This document shows, one piece after another, positions 11,672 through 24,124 of a stretch of DNA of 64,000 nt. The position numbers and the translations under genes were made by a program. Positions within the stretch are counted from its first letter, which is position 1. The number at the start of each line of letters is the position of its first letter. The notes under the pieces were generated by a model. It did no database searches, was not told the DNA's origin, and saw only the letters and a list, made by a program, of their open reading frames with translations. This DNA comes from Argopecten irradians (lineage: Eukaryota > Mollusca > Bivalvia > Pectinida > Pectinidae), in NCBI RefSeq assembly GCF_041381155.1, contig NC_091134.1:40135338-40199337 (forward strand), given 5' to 3'.

Positions 11672-13276
11672 CATAGACAATTTGGCGGGCTTTTCACTAT
11701 ATTTAGTTTACAATACCGTCATTGCCAGGTAAGTTAAGAACTAGGTAATGCATGGGTTTTGAAGTTGTAACCAATAAATGACCTTGACTTTCAGCCCTGA
11801 ATAAAAGTGTTTTAGTGAAGATCTGCATGAAGTTTGATCAGCCGAAGAGAACTCTCATCTTAATCCAATTCATATTTCCAAATTCGTTCGAGCAAATGAT
11901 AACGAGATCGAATGCGCCTTAACGTCATCTTGGATTTTGTCATTTGAAGTTTCTTATCGCTATTTCTCAGAAAGTACTAAAGGGATCTTTCTGAAATTTC
12001 ATGTGTAGGTTCCCCTTGGTCCCTAGTTATGCATATTGCATTTTGGGACCAATCGGAAAACAACATGGCCGACAGGTGGAGGAAGCAGGGAAAGAAGGAA
12101 AAGCAGAGAAAAGATCAGTCTTACAAAGATCCAATAAAGTTCACTCAATGGTGGGCGCCAAGATCCCTCTGGGATCTCTTGTTATAACAAGTTATTATTA
12201 GAAAGAAAAACATTACCCTGTAGATTATCTTCAAATAACATAATTGCATGAAAGCTGAAAAACCAACGATAAGTTAGTTATGACCATTTAAACAATTTAT
12301 TTATGATATGTGTATTTGACCCCTGTGAACTTGAATATGGGTCAAGGTCATTCCTAGTATCTGACTTTATAGCCCATCCCCTGGACATCTTATATATGAA
12401 ATATGAAGATCCTAGACCTTACAGAAGTTCATGAGAAAAGTTTTCAAGTTTATTGTTAAAAACAGGACCTTTAACATTTGACCCTTACCGAAAACCGGAA
12501 GTTGCCATTTTTTGTAATAACATGTAGAGAGAAAAAGTTTACGCTTAAGATTATCTGCAAAAAATATTATTGGATGAAATCTGTAAAAAGACCTGTTAGT
12601 AAGTTATAAGCATTTTTTAATTTTAAGATATGACGTCATAGCGGCCATTTTGTTTTTTTGATGAAGATGAAAATCATATCAAACGTTAGAGAACATTAGA
12701 GGGGTCTTTTCTATAGCAATTGCAGACTATATAAGTCATTCAGTTCGACAATATATAATGTTAAACATTTTGGCGGGAATTTAGCAAAGATCAAAGGATT
12801 GTTCAAAATGGCATACAGCATTAACCGGAAGTGCTACCGAAAAATAAAAGACACCAAATTCATCAGAATGACATTCTGCATCGATATGTAAAAAGAAATT
12901 TCGCAAAATCAAAAAAATAAAAATTCGTGAACTTTGACCCCATAGCGAACTTTTTTGTTTGACCTTTGACCTAATTGCTGTAATTGAATAAAAGTTAGTC
13001 TTTTATACGATCTACATTAAACATCAAAAACATTTGCTGTATCTTAAACGGTGTTTGAGTTATGGCTGTTTTAAACTTTTTAGGTATGACGTCATCTTGG
13101 ATTCTTGACCTACTTAAAAATGTTGCGGTCACCCCTTCAACTCATGCCATACAATATAACAATAAGGCCATTGGGCATACCTCTTACCATTTTGAAGATC
13201 TTTTGGACACAAAAAAGTGTAGAATAATAATAATAATAATAATAAACAGAACAAAAACAATAGGTCTTTTCACCAC
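11672..13276 (+). mobile_element. 1.6 kb retro-inserted element with 29-bp target duplication
   Basis: A perfect 29-base direct repeat (11643-11671 and 13277-13305; begins atgaaaacaaataaaaatta) flanks this block. The 3' end carries an (aat)n run and aacagaacaaaaacaatagg, as left by target-primed reverse transcription. The body has several 'gacgtcat' and 'tgaccttgac' type motifs, a phrase ggttccccttggtccctagt, and no intact ORF. It is absent from the corresponding part of copy 2, so it probably inserted after duplication. The autonomous partner is unknown. Confidence 0.7.
13225..13246 (+). repeat. (AAT)n microsatellite
   Basis: A run of about seven aat units lies at the 3' end of the 1.6 kb insertion, consistent with a simple-repeat retroelement tail. 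Confidence 0.8.
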
Positions 13277-13641
13277 ATGAAAACAAATAAAAATTAATTA
13301 TTAGTATATACATGTAAAATCGATTAGTTGGTATTTTCCATATATCACCTGCTTATTTACTTTTGTATTTAAAATCTGACATCGTTATGATAGAGGTCGT
13401 TATCAAATCAAACTGGTTTATAATGTGGCGTTGTCCTTATTGGTTCTTAATGATGGTTACTATACAAATTGTATACCTTGGTAAAGGAAGTGACTGTAGG
13501 GCATACGTAGAAAATTACAATTTAGATATACTTACCATCCCATCGCGCGTTACTGCAGATCTCTTTGTATATAAAGTTAATGCGTGTTATGGCGTACATA
13601 TGTATGGAATTTATTGTGAATAAATATTATTGATATCATTC

Positions 13642-16040
13642 TCAGTCTACTTGATTTTATTTCAATACACTTAACATGATAGTGAAAAAACGGAAAGTGG
13701 ATTATTAGTTTAATTGATAATACTTGAATGTAACCTAGAAATGACTACATACACTAAAATGACTTTGGCTGATCCCGTTAACTTTTTTTCCGTCAAGAAA
13801 TTTAGAAGTAGCAATTTGACCAGCCAATCCAAAAGATAATCAGAACCCTAAATGGTATGTTGTCAGATCCTTTATAACGGAGTGAGATTAAGGATGTGTT
13901 TTAATCAGATGCCTAACTACATTTCATCACACACGAAAACTAAGTTGTTTGCAAAGAAAGTGTAAAAATTGACATTATTTATGTCCGAAAAAAACCAAGT
14001 TGACTCAGCTGCGGGTCCTTTACGATAGGTTTGGACTATGGATATTTGGAGCATGGCCCCGATATGACCTAGATTGACCTTGCAGGTGATGTCAATGAAA
14101 CATAGATGGTACTGCCTTTATCTCTGGAGATTCTACACCGTTTATGCCTTAAAGCTCTCTTCCCATATTTCAATATATATTCTACACCTTTTAGGCCTTA
14201 AAGCAAGGTTACCGTTGATGAATGGTATCATATAATTCAATCTCGCTTGTAACGAATATGCTGAAATATCCACGGAGAAGAAAAAAGTTGCCGTTTGTAA
14301 CGTAGATTCTGGTCGGCTGAAACAACTGTGAAATGCTTTTGTAGATAACAAGTATGACATTGAAATTGGAAATGAAGCAATGGTTTATGTTAGATTAAAT
14401 TTAAAGGATTTATTTGAATTTGTTTTTCATCTTATGAACACAAAAACCTGTGTGTACTCTCGTCATACTCGCTTCACGATTTAGGTAGCAGACCAGAGAA
14501 GAACAGCCTTTCTCCGGATTTTTATTAAGTGGGGAGCCCCTGTTTTGAACCATGCATAAAAAATTAAAAATCAAATAGATTGTGAAATTGGTACATCCAA
14601 TATGGAGGGTTTGATTTCAGTTTCATTTTTTTGAAATATACAATTCTGGGCTCCTCCGGAAGTGTGTCTTGACCGGAAATGCTAGCTTTACTTGAAGGAA
14701 AATCCATTTGAAAAATCCAACAACATTGACCTATGAAATAATTAGCTTATTTTGCCATTATGATAAAAGTTCTCAATTCAAGGCAGGTCTTAAGAAAATA
14801 AATTGTGTACAATTTTCTGCAATTTTGGGCTAAAAATCATAATATTTTGCAATTTTAAGGTATTTTTTGTTATTAGCGCAGAATATGGGCAAATCTTTTT
14901 CAAAATATCAAATTGTGATTGCAAAAGTTGTGCAGATTAATTATATAAAATATATACTTCAGTACAGATAATTTTTACAGCTTTAAAATGACTATATACA
15001 TTTGTATCTATATTTCTAAGGCATGCGCCTGATTTTCATAGATTGTCCAAATCTACTGTTTTCTGCTACCTTATCTAGAGTGCATTTAGTTTGTATTTAT
15101 CTCCATAACACAAAATAGTCTTCTCAAGTTAAACCGTGGAAATTTCTATTTAAATGTATTTTTATTGATTACGTGATACACGAGCTCGAAGATTGGCACC
15201 AAATGGAAAATTACCATTGAAGAATGGCTCACGTACGCCTACTTAATAACAGTTACGGTATTGAAGGTTGCATTTCGTCTGAAAATAACACAATAGGGTA
15301 CAAATATCGCGATGCAATACTTATTATTTTAGAGTCATAATTGGTCGGTCGCTAGACGTTATATATTCACGCCTCGAGCTCGTGATTTCAATAATGTAAC
15401 GTCATTGTATTAAAAAATATTCTTTGTTTTAAATCCGAATGGGTACATTTTATTTATTATTTATTAATTTCAAATACTTAATTGGTGCCAATAGTTACGT
15501 TTTCCTTATATTTTTTTCAAAATTCAAAGGATATGTGTTAAATACATTGACTCTATGCAGAAGTAAGATAATACATATCCATTATACTTGTGGAAATTTC
15601 CACGGTACCGCATGTCTCCATTCCTGTCTTTTTATGCTGATCAATATCTAATTACGTCATTGTTAATTTGTTTATTGAAATTAAGCACCATAGTTTCAAT
15701 CTGAACCAGGATTTGAACCCGCTATTGTGTCATGCATAACCATGACTGATTTGTAGTTTGGGTTCATTTGTCGGATTTGGAGCAGGGCCATATTTGTCTG
15801 TTTCTAATTTTAGTTCTCACAATGGACTGTGGATTTACAGTATAGGTAAATGTCTTATATATTAACGAATGTCTAAAAAATATGTTTTTCGTTATGTTAC
15901 CTCTTACATGTACAGTCGACAGGTGGTTCTAAAGATAGTCATAGGAGTAAATTGACTTATTCATCCTTTTTGTATAATTTCCTGTCAAAATTTTAGAGGA
16001 AAATGGAAATTTTACTGAATTTGTGAATGCATGTATTGTT
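13642..16040. other. Non-coding region upstream of the third TPR gene
   Basis: No gene is seen. Weak inverted pairs suggest old MITEs: aggtagcaga near 14484 with tctgctacct near 15062, and accgtggaaatttc near 15134 with gaaatttccacggt near 15594. An inverted SINE-head-like sequence (ggatttgaaccc, reverse of a B box) sits near 15709. None has clear target duplications. Confidence 0.4.
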
Positions 16041-16133
16041 ATTAAGATAATTTTTGTGGATTAAAACCGTTGGTTAGAAATCTTATTGGTGACGTTGAAT
16101 ATCAAGAGAAGATATATCGACATCCTGGTGGAG

Positions 16134-16591
16134 GTAAGTGTTTACGTTGATTGTTTACCGGGTGTATTTCAGCTGCCTTATTAAGGGATGGTAGATGGAT
16201 AAGTATAAGTATATAATGTATTATCTCAAACTGTCATTATGATCAAGCGCTTTTATAAATTATCACAAATTAGTTATTTTTAGTCGCTTGAATAAAGGTC
16301 AAGGTCATTGATTTGAACAAAACCTGGAAGCCCTTCATTCCAGCATGCTACAGGCCAAATATCAGTACCCTGGGCCTTTTCGGTCATTGAGAAGAAGTCG
16401 TATGAATGAAAAGTTTACGCACGGCGCAAGACGACGGATGGTGCATGATGACAATAGGTCATCTGCCCTAACTCTGTTAACAGTGCGTAGATTAGTAATA
16501 AAATTCTAGAAAATAGATCAACTTCTTTTAGCTGTAGAAAAAGTAAACTTTCTCGAAAGAACTGAAAGATATATTTTCCACTTTTTATCAG
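16134..16591 (+). other. Candidate 5'-UTR intron of the third TPR gene
   Basis: A near-consensus donor ggtggag|gtaagtg (GT at 16134) and a pyrimidine-rich acceptor ctttttatcag (ending 16591) bracket 458 bases. The layout matches the other family members: non-coding first exon, then a single coding exon. Confidence 0.55.
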
Positions 16592-16645
16592 ATTCCAACA
16601 TTAGTCTGCTGCATTTGAGGATCTGAACGCCCTTTCAATAGCAAG

Positions 16646-17646
16646 ATGACGACAATATCTCTTTTGAAGTCGGACACGAGTGAAACCGACAATACGGTTG
16701 GAGATTTAAGAAAAGTCTTCATCGAACAATCTAAACGAGGATATGAAAATCGCTGTCCGAACGAGAGAAATTTTTCTTCAACCAGGCAGCTAATTTGTAC
16801 AATCTAGCTCAGAGCGATAAACTGTCAGCACTGTGCTGCATTCTGGAATGTAAAGAAGACATCAGCTTAGTATGTTTAGCCCTGTATTTCCAGGCCAATC
16901 AAGCTATCTTGAGACGTGACTTAGAACAGGCAAAGGACTGTATAGCCAAGGGATTGCATAGGGCGAAGGAGTCCAACAAGTATGAACTGCTTACCATGAT
17001 GTTAGCCTCACCATTGGCTAGAGTGTACAGGATGGAAGGTCAGAGGGAAGAGCTTCAGAACTTTCTTAGTGAATGTTTCATGATGTTCGAACTGAAAGGA
17101 AAGGTGGTTTCCGGTCGTTTCCTGGGATGGTTGTTCTACAGCCAGGCACAAGAACGACTCATGCGTGGTATCGCGTTGGATCTATCTAATCCATCCTGCA
17201 TGTCCGAGTATATAAAATATTCCAATACGGCAGTAGCATTTCTGGAATATGCCCTTGACGTTTTCAATGAGGATGAAACCGAAGATAAACTATTTGGACA
17301 GGCCTACTGTCTGTGCCGCCTTGTCATTGGCCTTCTCGGGTGTGGTGAAGATGGATCCACTATAGACCTTGTTGATACACCGTACCCGGGTGAATTCCGA
17401 TCTGCTCGTAAATACCTTGACCAGTTAGACAAGTCTCCAACACGGCATTGCGCAGTGATAAAAATTATGCACGAGATGGCAAAATCGGACTATTTCTACA
17501 GGACGAAACACTTCCAGGGCGCGTTTGAATCCGCAGCGAAAGCTGCCGAGTTATGTAAGCGCTATGGATGTAGGGAGTTTATGGATGCAACAAGACGACG
17601 GGAAGAGATTTACATGATTAAATTTGAAAAGGACAATAACTCTTAA
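16646..17646 (+). CDS. TPR-only protein closest to the CARD-TPR C-terminal domain; frame break near the start
   Basis: The family body is open from 16747 to 17646 (299 codons). Signatures are LYFQANQAILRRDLEQAKD, GRFLGWLFYSQA, LLGCGEDGSTIDLVDTPYP and AKSDYFYRTKHFQGAFESA. Unlike the 9438, 24125 and 61997 proteins it keeps the extra loop (ALDLSNPSC) that the CARD protein also has (IDLLNPTR), so it is the stand-alone member structurally nearest the CARD gene. The first ATG after the splice acceptor (16646) lies in another frame and runs only 53 codons to TAG at 16805. The two frames meet at gagaaatttttcttcaac (about 16765-16782). Compared with relatives, about six residues of the 'FSxxELxFFN' motif are missing there, so a small deletion is the simplest cause. 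AATAAA at 18028. Role inferred as for the family. Confidence 0.7.
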
Positions 17647-18027
17647 ATGACTTTTTTGATTTTATGTTGAATTTATCGCTGTTAAAACTGCAGTTTCCTA
17701 ACTATATGTATTTTTCTAATCCAAAACTTATATGCAGGTAATGCATTGTGTTGTTTATTGGCTATTGGTTCTACACCCCCAACTCCCTCCCTATCAAAAA
17801 ACATCTCCCCTACCCCCATTTCCTATCCTTCAACCCCCACACATCCCATGGTAGCAACATTACAGACAGTTTAAAATGTTGAAGTGTGGATATTAATGGA
17901 ATTCTGTTTCTGTATTCATCCCCCTGCATTATTTCTCTATTTTCTACCTAGATTTTTTTTCTCTGAATTTTCAAAAGTGTGACTATTATTCAAATATTTT
18001 TCTAACTCTGATGCATATAAGATGCCT

Positions 18028-18033
18028 AATAAA
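18028..18033 (+). promoter_or_regulatory. Candidate polyadenylation signal
   Basis: AATAAA lies about 380 bases after the stop codon of the third TPR gene, followed by T-rich sequence. Confidence 0.5.
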
Positions 18034-18608
18034 GACTTTTTTATTTATGTGTTGATGTAGTTTTATCTAAGTGCGGAAATCGTTAATCAGTGGTTATCAG
18101 AAAGGGTAATACGCTCAAAGTTGCTGTGTGATTGTTAATATTCGCGGGGTTTTAACTTCGCTGAATTTGAGGAGTCATCCAAATTCGAAAAAAAATTAAT
18201 ATCTCGCGAAATTTATCAAAATAATATTTTGACATATTAGAGCCTGTCATGTTAATAACAATTTAAAATGCTATAAAAAAAAATTTGCAAAAAAAATCCT
18301 TTTGAAAAAGTTTCAAATAGTAAATTGCGAAATTTTACACCAACGCATTTAAAAACTATAGATTCAATTTGTTAACTCCCATTTTGCAGCCCTGGTCATT
18401 ATCATATCAATTTGCAATAGTGAAAACAAACAATAAGATTTGTGTTTAATGAAATACATGTACAGTGAAATCTCGTTAATGCTTAGTAAATGTAATCAAG
18501 TTCGAGTTAATGAAGAAAAACCTTATATCATATCATTGACCAATAAAAAGGATTTACGTAATGTTACCTGTGAGAGCATCTTCACTTAAACTTAAATTGA
18601 ATTTAAGT

Positions 18609-18969
18609 TGAAGATGCTCCACCACTGACGAATGTTATTTGTTCACTATCGAAAACAAGAGCGGACGATTTAGTATTTTTTAGAGTTGGAAAAGTTACTT
18701 GGTTTACACCATTACCACCATTGAAAAGTTTGAGCTTCTTATTTCACTTCACGATTAAAATATCAAAAATAATTAATTGCATCCCGAAACAAATCCTTGG
18801 CACTATGTCTTATATGGAATGCAGTATTTATTGCACAAGTACCAAAAACAAAATTAATTATTTTATATATTTTTGTGTTAATAAGACATATATATACAGG
18901 GTTAAACATCAGTTATTGTTCAAATGATGAGTATCGTTTATGCTTTGTCGGCGATGGAGCATCTTTAAA
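18609..18969 (-). mobile_element. MITE, 'AAAGATGCTCC' family, copy B
   Basis: This is an inverted, diverged copy of the 7149-7513 element. It ends at gtcggcgatggagcatcttt on the right and begins gaagatgctccaccactgac on the left. A further terminal-repeat fragment (gagcatcttcacttaaactt, 18573-18592) faces it, giving a small palindrome that suggests a second, truncated end. Confidence 0.7.
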
Positions 18970-21489
18970 CGTTTTTCAGTCTGCATCATTGCTGAAAAAA
19001 GAAATAATACATAATATGTGTCTCTGAATGAAAAGAATATCCTTTTCAAAAATGGGAAAATTAAGTAATACACTAGGGTAATTTTGCCGCATAGGTTTTC
19101 TCTTTTGATACAAAACAGAATGCATTACAAAAGGTTTGTAAGTCACATACATTTATTATAACTCATTGACAGTAAAACTCACCTACCACCTTTGATAAGA
19201 TTACTCAGGAAGCTTGACTAGAAATAAATACCAGAAATATAAATAGTAAATGTAGAACCCTCATAGTCTAGATATGTATATTAAAATAACTGCTTGATTT
19301 TAATGTATTGTACATGAAGATAAGTTACATTATATCACATAATAGTTTAAGAAACATTGGACTCTCTACATGTCCTTAAAGATGGCTTTGAAGACGAGAC
19401 ATATTTGTGTAGAAGGTAGGAAAATGGTTGATCATTAAACTGTAACGCTACAAAGAAATTTTCCTTTTGTGGCAGCGGCCTTTTTAATGAAGATATTATT
19501 TGATCAAAAAGTGGTTTATTTGATCAAAAAGTGGTTTTTTTTACGTTTTTCAGTGAATTTTATTTATTGTTGAATTTTAACCAAAATTAACTAGAAACTT
19601 GGCTGTCGCCCAAGTTCATGATATTTGCGTATTTTGCGATACTTAATATAATATTATTATGTTTGTGCAGCGTTAAATCCAGAGATATTGATAGTATATC
19701 TTTATGACACTATTTCCTTCATTTTTGTTACCAATATTCTGATAAAAGAAATATTTTTCTTAATATTTTCTTAGGCGATTTGCCGGTTCTCAATGACGTT
19801 AGCGATTTTCTTTGCAAACACCTAAGCGGCAACCGGAACAACCGGACAAGTTACCGAAGCGGCTATATTATAAGAAGTGCGTACTTCTATGAAATCTACT
19901 TTAATAATGAGATATGCCATTTCATTTCTTGAATTATTAACGTCACAAATACAACACAAGTCAGTAATTATTTGAAAATTAAAGGAATGGGGTGATTTAT
20001 TTAAAACTTAGCTAACGTTAGTCTCCAGTACATGAGCACTACGAACAAAAACTATTGAATAGCAGACAAAAAACACGGCGGCTATGTGCATATTTGGAAG
20101 TTAAAGTGTATATGAACTACATACAGGAAATATGAAAACAAAGATTGTTACTTATATAGAGGCATTGTTCGACTCGTCTTAGTATAGAGGTGACCATTTT
20201 CATAAGTAACGTTAGACTGAAAATAAATGTCAAATATGAGGTTTCTAAATACATGTGTTTATATACTTTACATCTAATATATAAATGATCTACAATGTAT
20301 TTGTGAAAAGGCAGTTTGTAAAATCCAATAAATAATCTATTACATGACAGCAAAGTTGCATAGTCGTGCGATTTGCAAATTTTAGTAGGATTTTCCCGAT
20401 TTTTATAGAGCGCATATTGGAGGATCAACTTCTACCGTGGAACATCTTTTTTCAATGAAATGAAATACACATTGTTCATCCTATTGCAGATTGATAACTG
20501 TACATATATGTATAAAGTAATGCAACTGTATGTACAATAATGGATATAGTGTAATTGCTATTTTAACAACGGAAGAGTGCACAAATAATGAGAAAAAGTT
20601 TATGTAAAAACAAGGATCGCTTTGCTTATTACGTTATCATAACGTTCGTGTACATTTATTTTGCTAGTTTACTTAGCACTTTAAATTAAATTAGAATTTT
20701 TTTATTATCTTCAGATCATCGGCTTATCAATCAAAGTTCTTATTGAGATTTTACTTAAACGTATACTGATGCCCAGACACAAACAGTGACAATCTAAGGG
20801 GCACATACATATGGTTGGAACAACGTGGATGCAAATCTTATTACCTGCCGAACACATCTACATCTCCCCAGCAAATTCTGAATGTTACGCATTTAATCCT
20901 TTCTCTAGCAACTTCCTGGTATTTTGAGATCAAAGTTACTTACTTCGTATTGAAAATGTAATCATCATTACAAGTGAAACATCATTTCTCGGCAATTTAA
21001 TTGACACTCTGGATACTTGTACCACAGCTATCGTCAGTAGACTAGCAACGAGGAAAAAATGTTGCAAAAACAATTGCTCATATACTTGTACTGTAGATTA
21101 TTACTACATGTATCTAGAAGCATGTCTTGATTTAATACTAATTTAAAAGTTTAATCAAAATGAATCAGTGGGAAATTATACACTGTACCAGATTAGAGAC
21201 ATTTTGGTGTTCGAAGTACATGTACAACTTTTAGCGTACATGTATGTATCATTGGCACTATTTGCGATTCAAGTAAAACAATTAGAACTTATGTATTCTA
21301 ACGTTATGTATAAATGTAATCAATAGACGTTCTATTAATTCTAAATTGAACATGAAAATTCTTTTATACGCTTCTGAATCTACATCGTTAAATACTTAAA
21401 GTTGAACTTTTATTATCAATCCAGGTCGATATAAAGAACAAGTTAATAACTTACATGTATATAAATATGCCTGCGTTAATTTGATTTCA

Positions 21490-21782
21490 TGTGCCGGGCA
21501 TAGCGCTCCTTAGTTCGCTAAACCTGCCGATATCATAAGCTTTTTTTAATTATTTTTTTGCCTAATATACAGATTATATATTAGACAATTTTTTTAAAAA
21601 GCCAAATAATATAGGAAGGTTTAGCGGACTAAGCGCCCCTTATAACATTCAATATGTTTAGCATACAATAGGCTTATAAAAGGTGACAAAAAATCTGATA
21701 AAAATACAGATGAAAATATATATTGAGCACCGTAAAGATAAGCTGAATCCGATAAATAAAACGTTTCGCTATGCCCGGCACA
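21490..21782. mobile_element. Small TIR element (MITE)
   Basis: Perfect 16-base terminal inverted repeats (tgtgccgggcatagcg / cgctatgcccggcaca) flank 293 bases. An inner inverted pair is ttagttcgctaaacct with aggtttagcggactaa. It has no coding capacity, and I see no clear target duplication. Confidence 0.65.
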
Positions 21783-22681
21783 GGCTGCATGTGCGCACGA
21801 TAAATTCGGATTTATCGCTTGTTAAATGAATATTTTGACACCCTTTACACATATCTCTCAGCTTGATTTAAAGCACTCAACAACTAAATACAAGCAAAAA
21901 CATTTTGATTTTAGCGAACACAGCTGACCTTGGAACATGAAACATGGAACAATCTGTAATTGCATAATTGATGTTATAACTGTTTTACAACACAACTTCG
22001 CTTCTAATTAGGATTTACATGACCGAATGTATATACATATGCCATTGTAAATAGATACACATTTCCACATTCTAAATTCCTAATTCTGAAATTATGATCG
22101 TTATTTTATAATACTACACTGATGCATAATGTAAATTAATGTAGATAGCGAAGTTCGACCAGGTCAAACGAAACATATCGAATTAACAAGGTATGCGAGT
22201 TCGAGTATAGAAAATTATTGAAATACTCATTACACAACAATTAAACAAATTGAAAATATCTTTTAATTAACAGGTATTTTAGATCATGGGGAAATGGTGT
22301 TAAAGTAAAACTGGACTACACGTAAACAGTAATCACAGTTTTAGTCAATTAAACAATACAATAAAAATAGAGCCACAAAATTGATCACTGTGTTTATATT
22401 TATCGAGCACTTCGGTATATGGTATGGATAGATATATAAATATGTATATGCAATATATGACACTGGCCAATCTTCAGCCAATACATGGCTAATTTCCTTT
22501 ATTTACATGTAAAAGAGCAGATTGCAATTGGTTCGATTCAAAATCGTTATTATGTAAAGCGGAAGATTTAGACCAGCAGTATATTACACGTAGCAGTCCA
22601 GTTACTATTTTCCCAACCATGGACAACGGCACTTGACACAGAAAAGGACTAAAGGTTTGGAATTGAATCAAATTAACAGAG

Positions 22682-24121
22682 GTAAGAGTCTGTAGTATTT
22701 TAATGCTTTAATTTAACGTCATTACTGCTAAACGTAAAAAGTCTCAATAATATTTATCTATTTATATATTTTTATATGATTTATTATTGTTATGTTATTC
22801 ATTGGGTCTTAAATCATGATTGAATTTATTTATTTACTTAATAATTCAGTTAGTTATCGTTTTTCCGCTTTAACTGCCAAACAGTTGGTAAGATATTCTA
22901 TCAAATATACATGTTCTTATAGAATGATACGAATTTTATCATCTTTGAAATGAAATGAGATATTTTTAGAATTGTTTATTCTATAAAACTACTAATATGG
23001 ACCCCCTAACACGGGTGGAGCGTACATGTGCGTGAAAATTCCTATAGTTAAAGTCTCGATGGACTCTGTCATGAATTTGGAGAAATTTTATAATTCAGTC
23101 AATAACCATGAACCTGGACATTAAGACAAAAATAAGGAGTAGAGTAGAGCTTTTTTGGCAAGAAAACTCTGTCATAACGTTGTCATCATATTAAAGTTTT
23201 AAACGCACAGTAAATTGGATGGGTTCCACTAAAGTTAACTAAAAATAACCATAATTATTCTAATTCATATTCTCTCTCGTGTCACCGAAAATAACATGCA
23301 ACTGATCCAAAAGGTTATATATACACACACTGTGGATAATCCTAAAAACGGTGTTATTTTAATTATATACCCTACATACTACGCAAAGTTATTTAAAGAT
23401 TTCGAAAATGAAAGTTGGTACTAAAGCATTATTACTACAAATCAATTATAAAATTATATCCTGTGTGAGGCATGTCTGCCAATTCACCTTTTCTTTGTTC
23501 GATTCGTGGACAGAAAAATGTTTCTCTGAACTTTTGAATTTTGATTGTGCAATAAAATATGGTTGTAATACGAGGAATGACAAGCACCCAACTTCATAAT
23601 TTATACCACAGTGTCTCAACTCCACTACGCTCCATAGGCTGATTACGTGGGTAATCGAGATTTATTGGCATATTTCTATCGGAAATTACATTTTAACTTT
23701 AACTTTAATAACTCTTTATCGGATTTAACAGTTTCCAAATTATACATACATGTATAGCCACATCGAGTCGACATTTATTTAATTCCTGTTATAATGCTTC
23801 CCAGTAGCTATTTTCTGCATACTTTCAAAAAGCAAATGCTGCTTTACCTGTGTAATTATGTGATGTTTTCTGAAACAAGTTTTAAATATGATTTTAGATT
23901 TTCATTCGACATTTCGCAGCAAATTATGTACAACATAATTATTGGGCTTTTAATCGTTTTAGTTCTGTTTAATTACACTATCAAAAATATTGATAACTGC
24001 ATTTCGCAGAAAACTATCCAATAATATTAAATCGTAGTACTGAAATTGGCCAATCAGTATCACTTCGGTCTGCTTTCTGTTTTATTTCTTTAAATGATGT
24101 TAGAACTTTACATTATTTCAG
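22682..24121 (+). other. Candidate 5'-UTR intron of the fourth TPR gene
   Basis: A donor aacagag|gtaagag (GT at 22682) and an acceptor cattatttcag (ending 24121) directly before the coding exon would define a 1440-base intron. The acceptor is strong; the donor choice is tentative. Confidence 0.4.
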
Positions 24122-24124
24122 GAC

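Larger units (their letters stand above)
977..13641. repeat. Segmental duplication, copy 1
   Basis: The segment from caactgccaacgtcat (977) to about 13641 matches 38690 to the window end in the same orientation, interrupted by copy-specific insertions. It carries a minus-strand CARD-TPR gene, its upstream region and a plus-strand TPR-only gene. Much of it, including the CARD gene, is nearly identical between copies, so the duplication is recent. Copy 1 lacks the 7.7 kb, DIRS and 0.6 kb insertions of copy 2. It carries its own 1.6 kb insertion at 11672-13276. Confidence 0.9.
17647..22681. other. Non-coding region with two MITEs
   Basis: No gene is recognised in these 5 kb. Pyrimidine-rich sequence (17770-17850) follows the third TPR gene. 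There is a 20-base tandem duplication near 19500 (tttgatcaaaaagtggttt, twice). The ORF 20117-20428 (-) has no domain. MITEs at 18609-18969 and 21490-21782 are listed separately. Confidence 0.5.
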
